DNA from: JBFMFH01 sp964481395
GTDB taxonomy: Bacteria > Acidobacteriota > Vicinamibacteria > Vicinamibacterales > JAKQTR01
DNA length: 64,000 bases
Direction: 5' to 3'
Assembly: GCA_964481395.1 (NCBI GenBank)
Contig: CAYZYG010000009.1
Span: forward strand, 1-64,000
Shown: piece by piece, positions 25,917-34,591 of the stretch
Position numbering within the stretch: the first letter of the stretch is position 1
How the letters are laid out: the number at the start of each line of letters is the position of its first letter
Notes under the pieces: generated by a model
Database searches by the model: none
What the model was told of the DNA's origin: nothing
The model's input: only the letters and a program-made list of their open reading frames with translations
Translations under genes and position numbers: made by a program

Positions 25917-27602
25917 TCAGCGCACGCGGCTCCGGATGTCGATGAGCTGCTTCATGACGTGGTAGAGCGAGCCCTGCCATGACTGGGTGCCGAACGCGTC
26001 GTGCAGCGTGCGGTACAGGGGGTACAGCTCTTGATACACCGCGTGGGCCTGGGGCTTGGGCGTGTAGATCCGGGACTTGAGGCCGGTCATGGCCCGTTGG
26101 GCGCTGGCGTAGGTGGCATGCCCTCCTGCGGCCTGCCCGGCCACGACGGCGCCGGCGATGGCCGCGCCGAGCGCGCAGGTCTGGGCCGACCGGCTGATGC
26201 GCATGGGACGGCCGGTCACGTCGGCGTAGATCTGCATGACGAGCGCGTTCTTCTCGGCGATGCCCCCACAGTTGACGACCTGCTTCACGCTGACCCCGTA
26301 GTCCTCGAACCGCTCGATGATGGCGAGGGCGCCGAACGCGGTGGCTTCGATGAGCGCCCTGTAAATCTCGGCGGGCTCCGTGTAGAGCGTCTGCCCCACC
26401 AGCAGCCCGGTGAGCCGCTGGTCGACCAGGATCGTGCGATTGCCGTTGTTCCAGTCCAGCGCCAGCAGGCCCGACTCGCCCGGCCGGATTCGCGCGGCCC
26501 TGACCGCCAGCGCCTCGTGCGTGCCCTTGGCGCCGCCCGGCTGCAGGTACGAGACGAACCAGTTGAAGATGTCGCCCACGGCCGACTGGCCGGCTTCGAG
26601 ACCGAAGAACCCCGGCATCACGCTGCCGTCGACGATGCCGCAGAGTCCGGGGACGTCCTGCAGCGGCTTGCCGCGCGGCGACACGGTGATATCGCAGGTG
26701 CTCGTCCCGATGATCTTGACGAGCGTTCCCGGCGACACGCCGGCCCCGACGGCCCCGAGGTGCGCGTCGAACGCGCCGACCGCCACGGGTATACCGGCGC
26801 GCAGGCCCGTCCGCTTCGCCCACTCCTCGGTCAACCCGCCGACGGCCTGGTCGACCGAATAGGCCCGCGGCCGGAGCCGCGGTCGCAGGTCGCCGAGTTT
26901 CGGATGGAGTCGTGCGAGGAACTCCGCGTCGGGGTAGCCTCCCCACGTGTCGCTGTACATGGCCTTGTGGCCCGCGGCGCACACGCCGGCGACGAGACGT
27001 TCGGGGCGCTCGGTCCCGGTCAGCATGGCCGGGATCCAGTCCGCAATCTCCACCCAGAGATGGGCCGCGTCGAACACCACCGGGTTCGTGCGGCAGCAAT
27101 GGAGGATCTTGCTGAAGAACCACTCGCTCGAGTAGGTTCCGCCGATCTTCGCCAGGTACTGCGGCCGCAGTCGCGACGCCAGCGCCGTGATCTCGGCCGC
27201 CTCGGCGACGCCGGTATGGTCCTTCCACAGCCAGGCCATGGCCGCCGGGTTCTTCGCAAAGCGATTCTGGAGGGCGAGCGGCTGACCTCGACGGTCGACC
27301 GGCAGGGGGGTGCTGCCCGTGGTGTCGACGCCGATGCCGATGACCTGTTCCGGCCGGAACGCGCGAACGGCCTTCCTGGCCTGCGCGAGGGCTCCCGCGA
27401 TCGAGATCTGAGCGCCCGTCACGTAGTCGGCCGGGTGCTGGCGGGCGAGATTCGGATCGCGCGACAGGATGACGCCGTGATCGCCGTGTTCGTAGTTCCA
27501 GACCGCGGTCCCGACCTCCCGCCCGGTCGCGACATCGACCACGAGGGCCCGGACGGAGTTGGTGCCGTAGTCGAGGCCGATCGTGTATTTGCGTCTGGGC
27601 AT
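25917..27602 (-). CDS. araB: Ribulokinase
   Basis: 561 residues, FGGY carbohydrate-kinase family. It phosphorylates L-ribulose at O5 with ATP. The N-terminal ATPase loop is DYGTNSVRALVVDV, the substrate region includes GAFDAHLGAVGAG, and the second nucleotide motif is GTSTCDITVS. Length matches AraB (550-570) rather than xylulokinases (about 500). It sits between the isomerase-like gene (67-bp gap) and araD (83-bp gap) on the same strand. Confidence 0.93.
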   Translation of the reverse strand: MPRRKYTIGLDYGTNSVRALVVDVATGREVGTAVWNYEHGDHGVILSRDPNLARQHPADYVTGAQISIAGALAQARKAVRAFRPEQVIGIGVDTTGSTPLPVDRRGQPLALQNRFAKNPAAMAWLWKDHTGVAEAAEITALASRLRPQYLAKIGGTYSSEWFFSKILHCCRTNPVVFDAAHLWVEIADWIPAMLTGTERPERLVAGVCAAGHKAMYSDTWGGYPDAEFLARLHPKLGDLRPRLRPRAYSVDQAVGGLTEEWAKRTGLRAGIPVAVGAFDAHLGAVGAGVSPGTLVKIIGTSTCDITVSPRGKPLQDVPGLCGIVDGSVMPGFFGLEAGQSAVGDIFNWFVSYLQPGGAKGTHEALAVRAARIRPGESGLLALDWNNGNRTILVDQRLTGLLVGQTLYTEPAEIYRALIEATAFGALAIIERFEDYGVSVKQVVNCGGIAEKNALVMQIYADVTGRPMRISRSAQTCALGAAIAGAVVAGQAAGGHATYASAQRAMTGLKSRIYTPKPQAHAVYQELYPLYRTLHDAFGTQSWQGSLYHVMKQLIDIRSRVR

Positions 27603-27650
27603 GACAGCGTCCCTCGGTCCCGGGTTCGGGGGGCGGGGATTGGCTCAACC

Positions 27651-27671
27651 GATCCCCGGTCCCCGGTCCCT
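27651..27671 (-). repeat. Heptamer triplet (GATCCCC GGTCCCC GGTCCCT)
   Basis: Three 7-bp units fill the short spacer inside the arabinose-type operon and run into the stop codon of the isomerase-like gene. A degenerate GC-rich stretch (27611-27640) precedes them. Confidence 0.85.
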
Positions 27672-29079
27672 ACACGTGTCTGTACACTTCCCACCCGAGG
27701 TACGTCTCGAGCGCGTCCTCGATGGCTTCTGCCACGGTTTCCCGTGTCGCGGCCACGTGGTGTTCGAACCCCATGCGGCAGATGTACTGCAACAGGTCCT
27801 GGAAGCGCGGGATCTCGACGACCCCGTAGCCGCCGAACGTGTCGAGCGCATCGTCCGTGAAGCGCCCTTCGCCGACGTACGCCGCGATCGCGCCCCTGAT
27901 CTCGTCCGTGGAGACGCGGCAGTAGGTGAACGGCCCGGGCGCGACCCGGCCGACAATCGTGCCGTACGTGTTCTCGCGGCCGACGGTGCCCGCGATGATC
28001 TCCTGGTAGTCCATCCGCTGCTCCGCAAAGAAAGCCCTCGGCAGGTTGGAGCAGTGGAAGACGACGGCCTTGTCGGGATCGTCGGCGTAGTTGTTGTTCC
28101 AGTCGAGGAGGGCGGCGGGCTTCTGCGAGGCCGCCTGCAGCACGTACATGCCGACGACACCGGCCACGTCCGTCTCGCAGCCACTGGGCAGGAGCGAGTC
28201 GGACATCATGCTCATCAGCGTGCACGGAACGATGCCGTAGAACTCCTCGAGCGCCGTCCAGCACTGGATGGCCGTGGCCGAGAGGTGCTTGTCCCGCACC
28301 CAGCGATCGATGGCGACGCCCAGTTTCGCCATCTTCATCAGGCTCAGCGTCGGGATTCCCTTTACGGATGTGTAGCCCATGACGGCGTCGAGCTTGGCCC
28401 TGACCTCCGGCTCCGCGTCCGGCATCTTCGCGATCCACCCGAGCGCCTCGGACAGGTCGAGGGTCTCGATGCTGATGCCCGACCGCTCGAGCAGTTTCTC
28501 GCTGTAGCGGACCGTGTTGAAAGCGGCCGGCCTGGCGCCAAGAGCGCCGATCCTCGCGTGCCTGAGGGCGCGGACCACGCGGCACGTCGCGCCGAAGCGG
28601 CGGAGGTCGTCTCGGAAGGACGCTGATGCCGGGTCGACGGTGTGCAGCGACGTCAGGGAGTAGCGGATGCCGTACTGCCGGAGGTTGTTGCAGACCGACA
28701 TCTTGCCGCAGAAGGCATCGCGCCGGTGTGTGATGGTCATCCGGTCGCCCGCGTCGCTGAACGCGTGGATGAGGACCGGCACGTCGAGTTCGGCCCAGCG
28801 GAGGGTGTTGGCCACCGCCCGCTCGTCGCCGAAGTTCGGGAGCGTGACCAGCACGCCGTCGATCTCGTCTCGGTGGGCGCGCAACAGGTCCGCGCACGCC
28901 CGGGCCTCCTCGAGGCTCTCGACGGCGCCGTGGCGCGTTGCGTCCGGAGCCAGAGCAACCGACTGGAACCCTTCGGCTGCCAGGGCTTCAAGAACGGCCT
29001 GGCGGCCTGTTTCACACAGATGCGCCGGGAAAAACCCTCGGTTGCCGACGACGAGGGCGAGGGTGGTGGGCGTAGGCAT
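27670..29079 (-). CDS. L-fucose/L-arabinose isomerase family protein
   Basis: 469 residues. It resembles the L-fucose isomerase superfamily (COG2407 type), not the classical AraA of about 500 residues: LALVVGNRGFFPAHLCETGR, VLVTLPNFGDERAV, VPVLIHAFSDAGDRM, GTVGRENTYGTIVGRV. Such enzymes interconvert aldose and ketose with a Mn-type metal. As the first gene before araB and araD it should supply L-ribulose, so it is probably the operon's L-arabinose isomerase (inference from context). No arabinose transporter, glycosidase or AraR/AraC-type regulator is near. An alternative is a fucose-type sugar entering through the same kinase. Confidence 0.83.
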   Translation of the reverse strand: MPTPTTLALVVGNRGFFPAHLCETGRQAVLEALAAEGFQSVALAPDATRHGAVESLEEARACADLLRAHRDEIDGVLVTLPNFGDERAVANTLRWAELDVPVLIHAFSDAGDRMTITHRRDAFCGKMSVCNNLRQYGIRYSLTSLHTVDPASASFRDDLRRFGATCRVVRALRHARIGALGARPAAFNTVRYSEKLLERSGISIETLDLSEALGWIAKMPDAEPEVRAKLDAVMGYTSVKGIPTLSLMKMAKLGVAIDRWVRDKHLSATAIQCWTALEEFYGIVPCTLMSMMSDSLLPSGCETDVAGVVGMYVLQAASQKPAALLDWNNNYADDPDKAVVFHCSNLPRAFFAEQRMDYQEIIAGTVGRENTYGTIVGRVAPGPFTYCRVSTDEIRGAIAAYVGEGRFTDDALDTFGGYGVVEIPRFQDLLQYICRMGFEHHVAATRETVAEAIEDALETYLGWEVYRHV

Positions 29080-29332
29080 GCAACAGTTCTCCGTCAGGCA
29101 GGCGAGGGGCGGCCGACGCGGAGAACGTTATCACGGTCCGGGGGATGACCGGTACACGAAGACCGGGCCTCGAGATCCGGGAGCCGGGATCCGGGATGCG
29201 GTCCTGCACGGCACAGACGCCTGGAACGGGCGCCGACAGGGCCGGTGGTACACGCCTCGACCGAGGGTCACAGACGAGCCATGCCGCGGCCTGCGGGCCC
29301 GCCTGTAGAATGATGGTCTCTGAGGAGCAGTC
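29080..29332. other. 253-bp intergenic region between divergent genes
   Basis: Contains the heptamer array at 29172-29199 and presumably promoters for the arabinose-type operon and the thioredoxin-HEAT gene. I cannot place -35/-10 boxes or a regulator site with confidence. Confidence 0.4.
29172..29199 (+). repeat. Heptamer array (GAGATCC GGGAGCC GGGATCC GGGATGC)
   Basis: Four 7-bp units of the GGGANCC subtype, in the opposite orientation to the array at 27651. The two arrays flank the isomerase-like gene. Confidence 0.85.
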
Positions 29333-30301
29333 GTGTTCAACCAGACTGAGGAAGCGTCAATCCGCGCGTGGAACGACGGGCTCGACGGCCACGTGACGCT
29401 GCACGTGCTGCTGAGCGACGACACGAGGAGCGAACGTGTCGAAGCTTTTGCCAGGCAGTTCGCGGCGCTCGCGCCGCGCGTGGGCCTGGCCATCGACCGG
29501 AGGCCAGGCGCCGAGGCTCCATCGATGCACGTGAGCCGTCGCGTGCGGTACCTGGCCGTCCCTGTCGGGACCGAACTGGCGCCCTTTCTGGAGTGCGTCC
29601 GCCGCTTATCTCCATGCGTGACGGACGCCTCCCGATCCGCACTCGCCCGCGAGCCCGGTTCAGGCGACGCGGACGTGCACCTCTACGTGTCGCCGCACTG
29701 CCCGCATTGTCCGGTCGCGACGCGGGCGTTGTTCGGGCTGCTCGATGAAAACCCGGCGGCGAGACTCGTGGTCGTCGACGTGGACCTGCTGCCCGAAATG
29801 GCGACGCGCGACGCCGTTCGCTCGGTGCCGACGGTGCTGGTGGGCCGTCACTACCGCTCGACGGGGGCGATCTCGGTCGACGAGATTCGCCGGGCGCTGG
29901 CGAGCACCGAGCCCGATGCGGCCGCTATCGGTCGGCTGCTCGACGGGGGCGAGGCCGCAGCCGTGGCGGACATGATGGCTGAGGCCGGGCGGGTGTTTTC
30001 CACAGTCCTCGACCGCGTGGCACACGAGACGATGACCGTCCGGCTCGGGGCCATGGCCGCCCTGGAGCGGCTCATCGAGATCGCGCCCGAGGTGGCGGCC
30101 ACCGCGGAGTCCGGGCTCTGGGAGCGGATCGCCGGCACCGGGCGCGAGGCGACGGGAGACGTGCTCTACATGCTCGGTGAGGCAGGGACACCGGCCACCG
30201 TGCCGTGGCTCAGGGCGTTCCACGAGGCGACGGCGGATCCGGAGCTGCAGGAGGCGGTGACGGACGCCCTCGCGCGGCTGGCCGAGCGCGCAGAGCGCTG
30301 A
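29333..30301 (+). CDS. Tandem thioredoxin-fold protein with C-terminal HEAT repeats
   Basis: 322 residues. Residues about 15-105 form a first thioredoxin-like fold without cysteines. Residues 110-195 form a second fold with the redox motif SPHCPHCPVATRALF (CPHC) and cis-Pro in VRSVPTVLVG. This arrangement recalls the AhpF N-terminal domain and archaeal protein disulfide oxidoreductases. Residues 215-320 are HEAT-type helices (MAALERLIEIAPEVAATAES, VPWLRAFHEATADPELQEAV). It probably reduces or relays disulfides to a partner held by the helical part. GTG start at 29333 with GAGGAG 5 nt upstream. No peroxiredoxin is adjacent. Converges with the selenoprotein gene. Confidence 0.8.
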   Translation: MFNQTEEASIRAWNDGLDGHVTLHVLLSDDTRSERVEAFARQFAALAPRVGLAIDRRPGAEAPSMHVSRRVRYLAVPVGTELAPFLECVRRLSPCVTDASRSALAREPGSGDADVHLYVSPHCPHCPVATRALFGLLDENPAARLVVVDVDLLPEMATRDAVRSVPTVLVGRHYRSTGAISVDEIRRALASTEPDAAAIGRLLDGGEAAAVADMMAEAGRVFSTVLDRVAHETMTVRLGAMAALERLIEIAPEVAATAESGLWERIAGTGREATGDVLYMLGEAGTPATVPWLRAFHEATADPELQEAVTDALARLAERAER

Positions 30302-30395
30302 GGCCGCTGCACGCGGCGGGGCCGGGCCGGCCGGCGAGGTGGAGCGAGCGCCCCACCTCGCCCGGTCTGGGCCTTCACAGCGGGCTAGCCCCGTG

Positions 30396-32348
30396 CTAGC
30401 GGGCGGCCTTGGCGCCAGCCGGCACGACGTACACCGACTCGAGCACCTTGTTCGATTCCTCGTCCTGCACGAAGGCCACGACCACGAGGTTGCCGGTGAT
30501 CTCGTGCTTCTTCTGGCGGAACCGGTACTGGCCGTCCCGCTCCTTGACCTCGAACTCATCGAGGTGGGCCTTCGCGTCGGCGACGGCCTTGGCGATGTCG
30601 AACGTGTACTCGAACGTCCCGCCCTTGCCCGGCTGGAGGGCGAACCCCAGCACAGCCTTCGCGTCGACGGCCATGCTGCGCACGACCATGGGGTGGAAGC
30701 GTTCGCCGTTCTCGCCGCTGTAGGTGACCGACTCCTCGGCGAGCACGATCTGCAGTCGCGGCTTTACCGCCTTTGCCGAGAGTCTGGAAACCGTGGCCCT
30801 GACTGTGACCGTCGCCGGCGCCGCGGTCGCCTGGAGGGCGATGCGCGCCCCCGGCTGCTCGGCGAGACGCTTCTCGATCGCGGGATCGACCTTCGACTCG
30901 AAGATCGACTTCGCGTTGTCGGCGCTGCCGCCGCCGCCGTCGCGGTCACCGTCGAAGAAGTAGCTGGGCGAGCTGTTGACGGCGTAGTACTGCCGTCGCG
31001 CGACCGTGGCAGGATTCACCATCGGGTCGGGCTGGGGAATGTGGACGTGGTAGTTCAGCAGGATGAAGTCGTCCCGGGTGTAACGTTCGTGCGCGGCATC
31101 GAAGGCGAGACCCGCCCCCACGCACGGAGGTCAACCCGCGCCGGGGAAGACCTCGGCCAGCACGGTCTTCCCGGTCGACCTCGCCCCGGCCTTCCGGGCG
31201 AACGGGGTGACGGCGAAACGCGTGTGATCGCGGCGGTAGCGCTCGTCGAGCATCGTCTCGAGACCGTCGAGCGAGCCGTTGTGCGTCTTGCTGTACACGG
31301 CCTCGAGTTCCTTGGTCTCGTCGGCCGTGATGCGGCCCGTGAGTGCGAGGGCACTCAGGTACTCGAGTTGCTGGACGTCGTTGCCGGCCTTCTTTGCGAC
31401 CTCGGCCAGCGTTCGGGCAACCGGCGCCATGGCGCTGGCGGCCGGCTTGGCCGCGTAGGCCTCGTTCAGTGCCTTTACGCCTTCTGCGTCCTTGCCCCGC
31501 TTGACGAGAATCTGTCCGAGCGTCGCCAGCGCGGAGGCGCGGACCGACTTGAAGGCGGCCCGCATGTCATCGTCCGTGGGCGCCTCCGGCCGCGTGGGCG
31601 GGCGTGGCGGCGTGGCCGGCCGAGGGGGCGCGGGTGGTGCGAGACTGACCTGTGTCACCCCGCCCTTGGTCGAGAACCGGTAGGCGGGGGGCGGAGGCGC
31701 GGGCGTTGACGGTTCGGCCGCCGGCTTGTCAGTCGCGGGTCCTCCACCGGCCGCCGCCGGTTTCGGCTGGGAGGCCTGCGCCGTCATCTTCTCGTAGTTG
31801 GCGAGCGTGCGCTCGTACTGCTTCCGGCGCATGTCCATGTAGGCGCGCTCGTCCATGTCCGCGAGCGCCTTTCTGGCGAACTCCTCCGCTTCTTCGGAGT
31901 AGATACCCGCGTTCACCAGCCGAGACGCGAGGTTGGCGTACGTGGAGTAGATGGGTGTCGTGTCCGCTCGCTTCTCCGCCTCGGCGATCTCCGCCTCCGT
32001 GCCGGCGAGGAACTTCGCGCGTGAGTCCTTGTAGGCGGCGAGCACGGACGTGGTGATCTGGCTCCTGGCCATGCTGAGGAGCTGCGGCGTGGCTTTCGGG
32101 AAGTCGGCGATGAACTTCTCGAGCGCCTCCACACGCTTGAGCGGATTCGTCTCGCCGGCGGCCGCGTTGAAGGCCTTGGCTTCGTCGGGAAGCTCTTTCG
32201 CCGGCTCGGCCGGCTTCTGGGCACCGGCCGCGGCGGCAGGCTTCTGGTCGGGCGGCTTCTGCTGCGCCGTGTCCTGGGCGCGGGGCCACGACGTCGCCGC
32301 GAGAACGAGGGCGATGATGAGAACGGTGAATCGACGGAATCGTGCCAT
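30396..32348 (-). CDS. Probable selenoprotein: secreted thioredoxin-like / Omp28-type protein with Sec406 (in-frame TGA)
   Basis: Two reading frames on the minus strand are exactly in phase and separated only by one TGA (31131-31133). Upstream reads KTVLAEVFPGAG; downstream reads PPCVGAGLAFDAAHERY. Translating TGA as selenocysteine gives 650 residues with U406-P-P-C409, the thioredoxin active-site pattern (C-P-P-C in homologous thioredoxin-like proteins). A bacterial SECIS-like hairpin follows at the right place (31101-31119). Start at 32348 has AAGGAG upstream and a signal peptide (LIIALVLAATSWPRAQ), so it is exported. Order: helical TPR-like region (about 50-195), Pro/Ala-rich linker (195-260), more helices (260-390), thioredoxin-like domain (395-500, with SSPSYFFDGD), and a β-rich C-terminal domain to 650. 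Likely a periplasmic thiol/selenol redox protein. Reading it as two genes is less likely: the downstream part would begin after its own active site. Confidence 0.86.
31101..31119 (-). promoter_or_regulatory. SECIS-like hairpin for selenocysteine insertion
   Basis: Counting the U of UGA as 1, bases 15-21 (GGGGGCG) pair with 27-33 (CGCCUUC), five Watson-Crick plus two G-U pairs. They close the loop G22-G23-U24-C25-U26. In the E. coli fdhF SECIS, as I recall it, the SelB-binding G23-U24 lies in a loop containing GGUCU at this same distance. Position and loop match; binding is inferred. Confidence 0.85.
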
Positions 32349-32424
32349 GGGGTGCTCCTTGAGCTGAGCGAGGAACAGTGCCGGGCATTCTAACATCGCC
32401 GGGGGCGGGCCCAAACCTTCGCCA

Positions 32425-32979
32425 TTATGGCGTTCGGGCGGGAGCGCGGCCTGCCATCCGAAGCAGTGTCGTGACCGTGCGCCAGTTCCGCGCCGTGGCG
32501 TCGACGCCAAGCAGGCGCTCGACGCGGTCGCCGAGCCGGGAGGGCCCGAAGCCATCGGGCGTGTAGAGGTAGAACGCCTTGCCGTCGAGGGCGAAGCGCT
32601 CGGTCGGCGACCGACGCGCATCCATGGCCACCAGGTCCGGGCTCGGGGGTCTACGCGCCAGGAAGAAGACGTGCACGCTTCGCGGGCTGGCGTCGGCCTC
32701 GGGAAACGGGTTGCCCGCGGCGGCGCGACGAAGCTCCGCGCCGGTGATCAGGAGGACGCGCGGCTCGAAGCCGCGCGTGCGGGCCACAGCCGCCGCGACG
32801 CGCGCCGGCAGACGACGGGCCGCCTCTGCCGGGCAGGAGAAGATCACGTTCCCGCTCTGGATGTAGGTGCGGACGTGGCGACACCCCTCGGCCTCGAACA
32901 CCTCCCTGAGTTCCTTCATGGGCAAGGTGTTCCGGCCGAGGACGTTGATGCCGCGCAGCAGGGCGATGTAGGTGGGCAT
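32425..32979 (-). CDS. DUF1697 family protein
   Basis: 184 residues, cytoplasmic. It has the DUF1697 signature at both ends: MPTYIALLRGINVLGRNTLPM, then FEAEGCRHVRTYIQSGNVIF, then GFEPRVLLITGAELR and the C-terminal LGDRVERLLGVDATARNWRTV. The family is widespread, fold known, function not established. A neighbour on the same strand (DUF1579) starts upstream; the two genes are 17 bp apart and may be co-transcribed. Confidence 0.88.
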   Translation of the reverse strand: MPTYIALLRGINVLGRNTLPMKELREVFEAEGCRHVRTYIQSGNVIFSCPAEAARRLPARVAAAVARTRGFEPRVLLITGAELRRAAAGNPFPEADASPRSVHVFFLARRPPSPDLVAMDARRSPTERFALDGKAFYLYTPDGFGPSRLGDRVERLLGVDATARNWRTVTTLLRMAGRAPARTP

Positions 32980-32996
32980 GAGCGTGCGGGACCGCC

Positions 32997-33473
32997 CTAC
33001 GGCTTCCTCCGGTAACGCGCCAGCATGAAACGCTGCCAGGTGCCGTCCGGCTTCTGCATCTCGGACGACAAGGTGCGCTCATCGTCACTGACGATCTCGA
33101 TGATGTCGTGGTACTTCGCCATGCCGCCGTCGAAACCCGGGCCATCGGCACTGAGCGTCAGCACGCGCTGGGCGCTGTCGAGCGTGCCTTCCCCGTAAAT
33201 CCACAGGTGCGTCATGCACGACGCGATGAACGTGCCGACGAAGCACTTCCGGGCCGGGTCGTAGCCGAGAGTCATCACCGACGTCATCTCGCCATCCGGG
33301 CTGCTGACGAGACCTTCGGCGATCGCCCACATGCCGCCCAGCGACCGGACGGACTCGGTTCCCGACGACTGGTAGGGGGGCTGGTCCGGACCCATGTTGG
33401 CTTCGCCCTCGAAGGTCCACTCGCCGACCAGCTTCTGCAGCCACTCGTGCTCTGCCTGGGGTTTCTCGGTCAT
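32997..33473 (-). CDS. DUF1579 family protein
   Basis: 158 residues. Matches the DUF1579 pattern: HEWLQKLVGEWTFEGEANMG, a central VMTLGYDPARKCFVGTFIASCMTHLW and a closing DGTWQRFMLARYRR. The family forms a lipocalin-like β-barrel with no known activity. The start at 33473 has AGGAGA 8 nt upstream; longer in-frame readings to 33656 are Arg-rich and lack a site. Probably co-transcribed with the DUF1697 gene. Confidence 0.86.
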   Translation of the reverse strand: MTEKPQAEHEWLQKLVGEWTFEGEANMGPDQPPYQSSGTESVRSLGGMWAIAEGLVSSPDGEMTSVMTLGYDPARKCFVGTFIASCMTHLWIYGEGTLDSAQRVLTLSADGPGFDGGMAKYHDIIEIVSDDERTLSSEMQKPDGTWQRFMLARYRRKP

Positions 33474-33684
33474 GTCGGGTCTCCTGCGCCCTGTCGATCT
33501 GCATGACGCGGCGCCGGGGCAGCCGCCCCTGGCGCGCGCCGCTGTGTTGTGCTGTCGTGAGGCCGAACGGTCACAGTATACCCGGACCGACCTGGTGCTC
33601 CCGCTGGAACCGTTGCGAACCGGGCGCCGCGCTCCGGAACTTCGACAACGAACCACTGATACGGGCCACCGGTGGACGTGTTAC

Positions 33685-33711
33685 ACTAGTCAGAAGACTA
33701 GTCAGAAGGAG
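33685..33711 (+). promoter_or_regulatory. Putative antitoxin operator: 12-bp direct repeat
   Basis: ACTAGTCAGAAG occurs twice back to back (33685-33696 and 33697-33708), each with the palindrome ACTAGT, ending in the ribosome site AAGGAG just before the antitoxin ATG. Phd/YefM antitoxins repress their own operon at such sites. The assignment is inferred from position. Confidence 0.6.
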
Positions 33712-33717
33712 ACTGTC

Positions 33718-33975
33718 ATGCCCGCGTGGCCGGTTCAGGATGCGAAGGCGAGATTCAGTGAACTGCTCGAGACCTGCCTGGCCGAAGGGCCTCAGGTGGT
33801 GACGAAGCGGGGAGCCGAGGCGGCCGTTCTGGTGCCGGTCGAGCAGTGGCGCCGGCTCGAAACGTCGGCGCGCCCGACCCTGAAGTCGCTGCTGCTGTCC
33901 GATCGCGGTCGCACGCGCCTGACGATTCCGAAGCGGGGCAGCGCCAGGCGCCGCGGGTCGGCGACGCTGGAGTGA
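33718..33975 (+). CDS. Phd/YefM-family antitoxin
   Basis: 85 residues. The N-terminal half is the DNA-binding Phd/YefM domain (WPVQDAKARFSELLETCLAEGPQVVTKRG, split here by its two helices, then EAAVLVPVEQWRRLE). The basic C-terminal tail (TLKSLLLSDRGRTRLTIPKRGSARRR) would wrap the toxin. It is followed after 5 bp by a PIN-domain toxin gene. Start fixed by AAGGAG 6 nt upstream. Confidence 0.9.
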   Translation: MPAWPVQDAKARFSELLETCLAEGPQVVTKRGAEAAVLVPVEQWRRLETSARPTLKSLLLSDRGRTRLTIPKRGSARRRGSATLE

Positions 33976-33980
33976 CCTGC

Positions 33981-34394
33981 ATGTTCCTGCTCGACACCAA
34001 CGTCGTCTCGGAATTGCGCAAACCGCGGCCTCATGGCGCCGTTCTGGCCTGGCTGGAAGGGGTGGAGGACCGGCGTCTGTTCGTGTCGGCCGTCACGCTC
34101 GCCGAGATTCAGGCGGGCATCGAACTGACCCGTCAGCAGGACACGATCAAGGCCGCCGAGATCGAGTCATGGCTGGATCAGGTCGCGGAGTCATGGAACG
34201 TCCTGCCGATGGACGTCGCGGCATTCCGGCTGTGGGCGAGGCTGATGCACGGCAGGCCGGACGCCCTCTACGAAGATGCGATGATCGCGGCCACCGCCCG
34301 CGTGCATCACCTCACGGTGGTCACACGCAACGTCCAGGACTTCGCACCGTTTGACGTGTCGGTGCTGAACCCGTTCAGGACGGCGAGGCGCTGA
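33981..34394 (+). CDS. PIN-domain toxin (VapC/FitB type)
   Basis: 137 residues. A PIN ribonuclease that would cleave tRNA or rRNA when freed from its antitoxin. Acidic metal ligands are visible in order: Asp in FLLDTNVVSELRKP, Glu in TLAEIQAGIEL, Asp in YEDAMIAATA and Asp in TRNVQDF. The LRKPRPHGAVLAWLEG and LEILxxG-like pattern is of the FitB branch, which pairs with Phd- or AbrB-type antitoxins. The start is 5 bp after the antitoxin stop. Confidence 0.9.
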   Translation: MFLLDTNVVSELRKPRPHGAVLAWLEGVEDRRLFVSAVTLAEIQAGIELTRQQDTIKAAEIESWLDQVAESWNVLPMDVAAFRLWARLMHGRPDALYEDAMIAATARVHHLTVVTRNVQDFAPFDVSVLNPFRTARR

Positions 34395-34591
34395 GTGGGT
34401 CGAGTCACACGTACGGCCTCTTCGCACGTCCGCGCTCGATGGCCGCCGTTGTTCCCTCGCCACGCAGCCTGAGCGCGCGAGTTCATCACCATGACTGCCC
34501 ATCGACGGACCGAAAGGCCCGCCAGGCCGAGAAGACGTCGGCGCCATGAGGCCCGCCGCCGCAACCGGCGGTGCGCTGGTAACAGGGTCTG

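Noticed and set aside
30396..31121. The part downstream of the TGA as an independent 241-residue gene with a GTG start
   Set aside because: It would begin inside the thioredoxin motif right after the resolving Cys, lacks a signal peptide and a ribosome site, and is in perfect phase with the upstream frame. A selenocysteine codon explains all of this.
33846..33980. Longer in-frame start for the PIN toxin
   Set aside because: It would overlap most of the antitoxin gene. The ATG at 33981 gives the canonical FLLDTN start 5 bp after the antitoxin stop.
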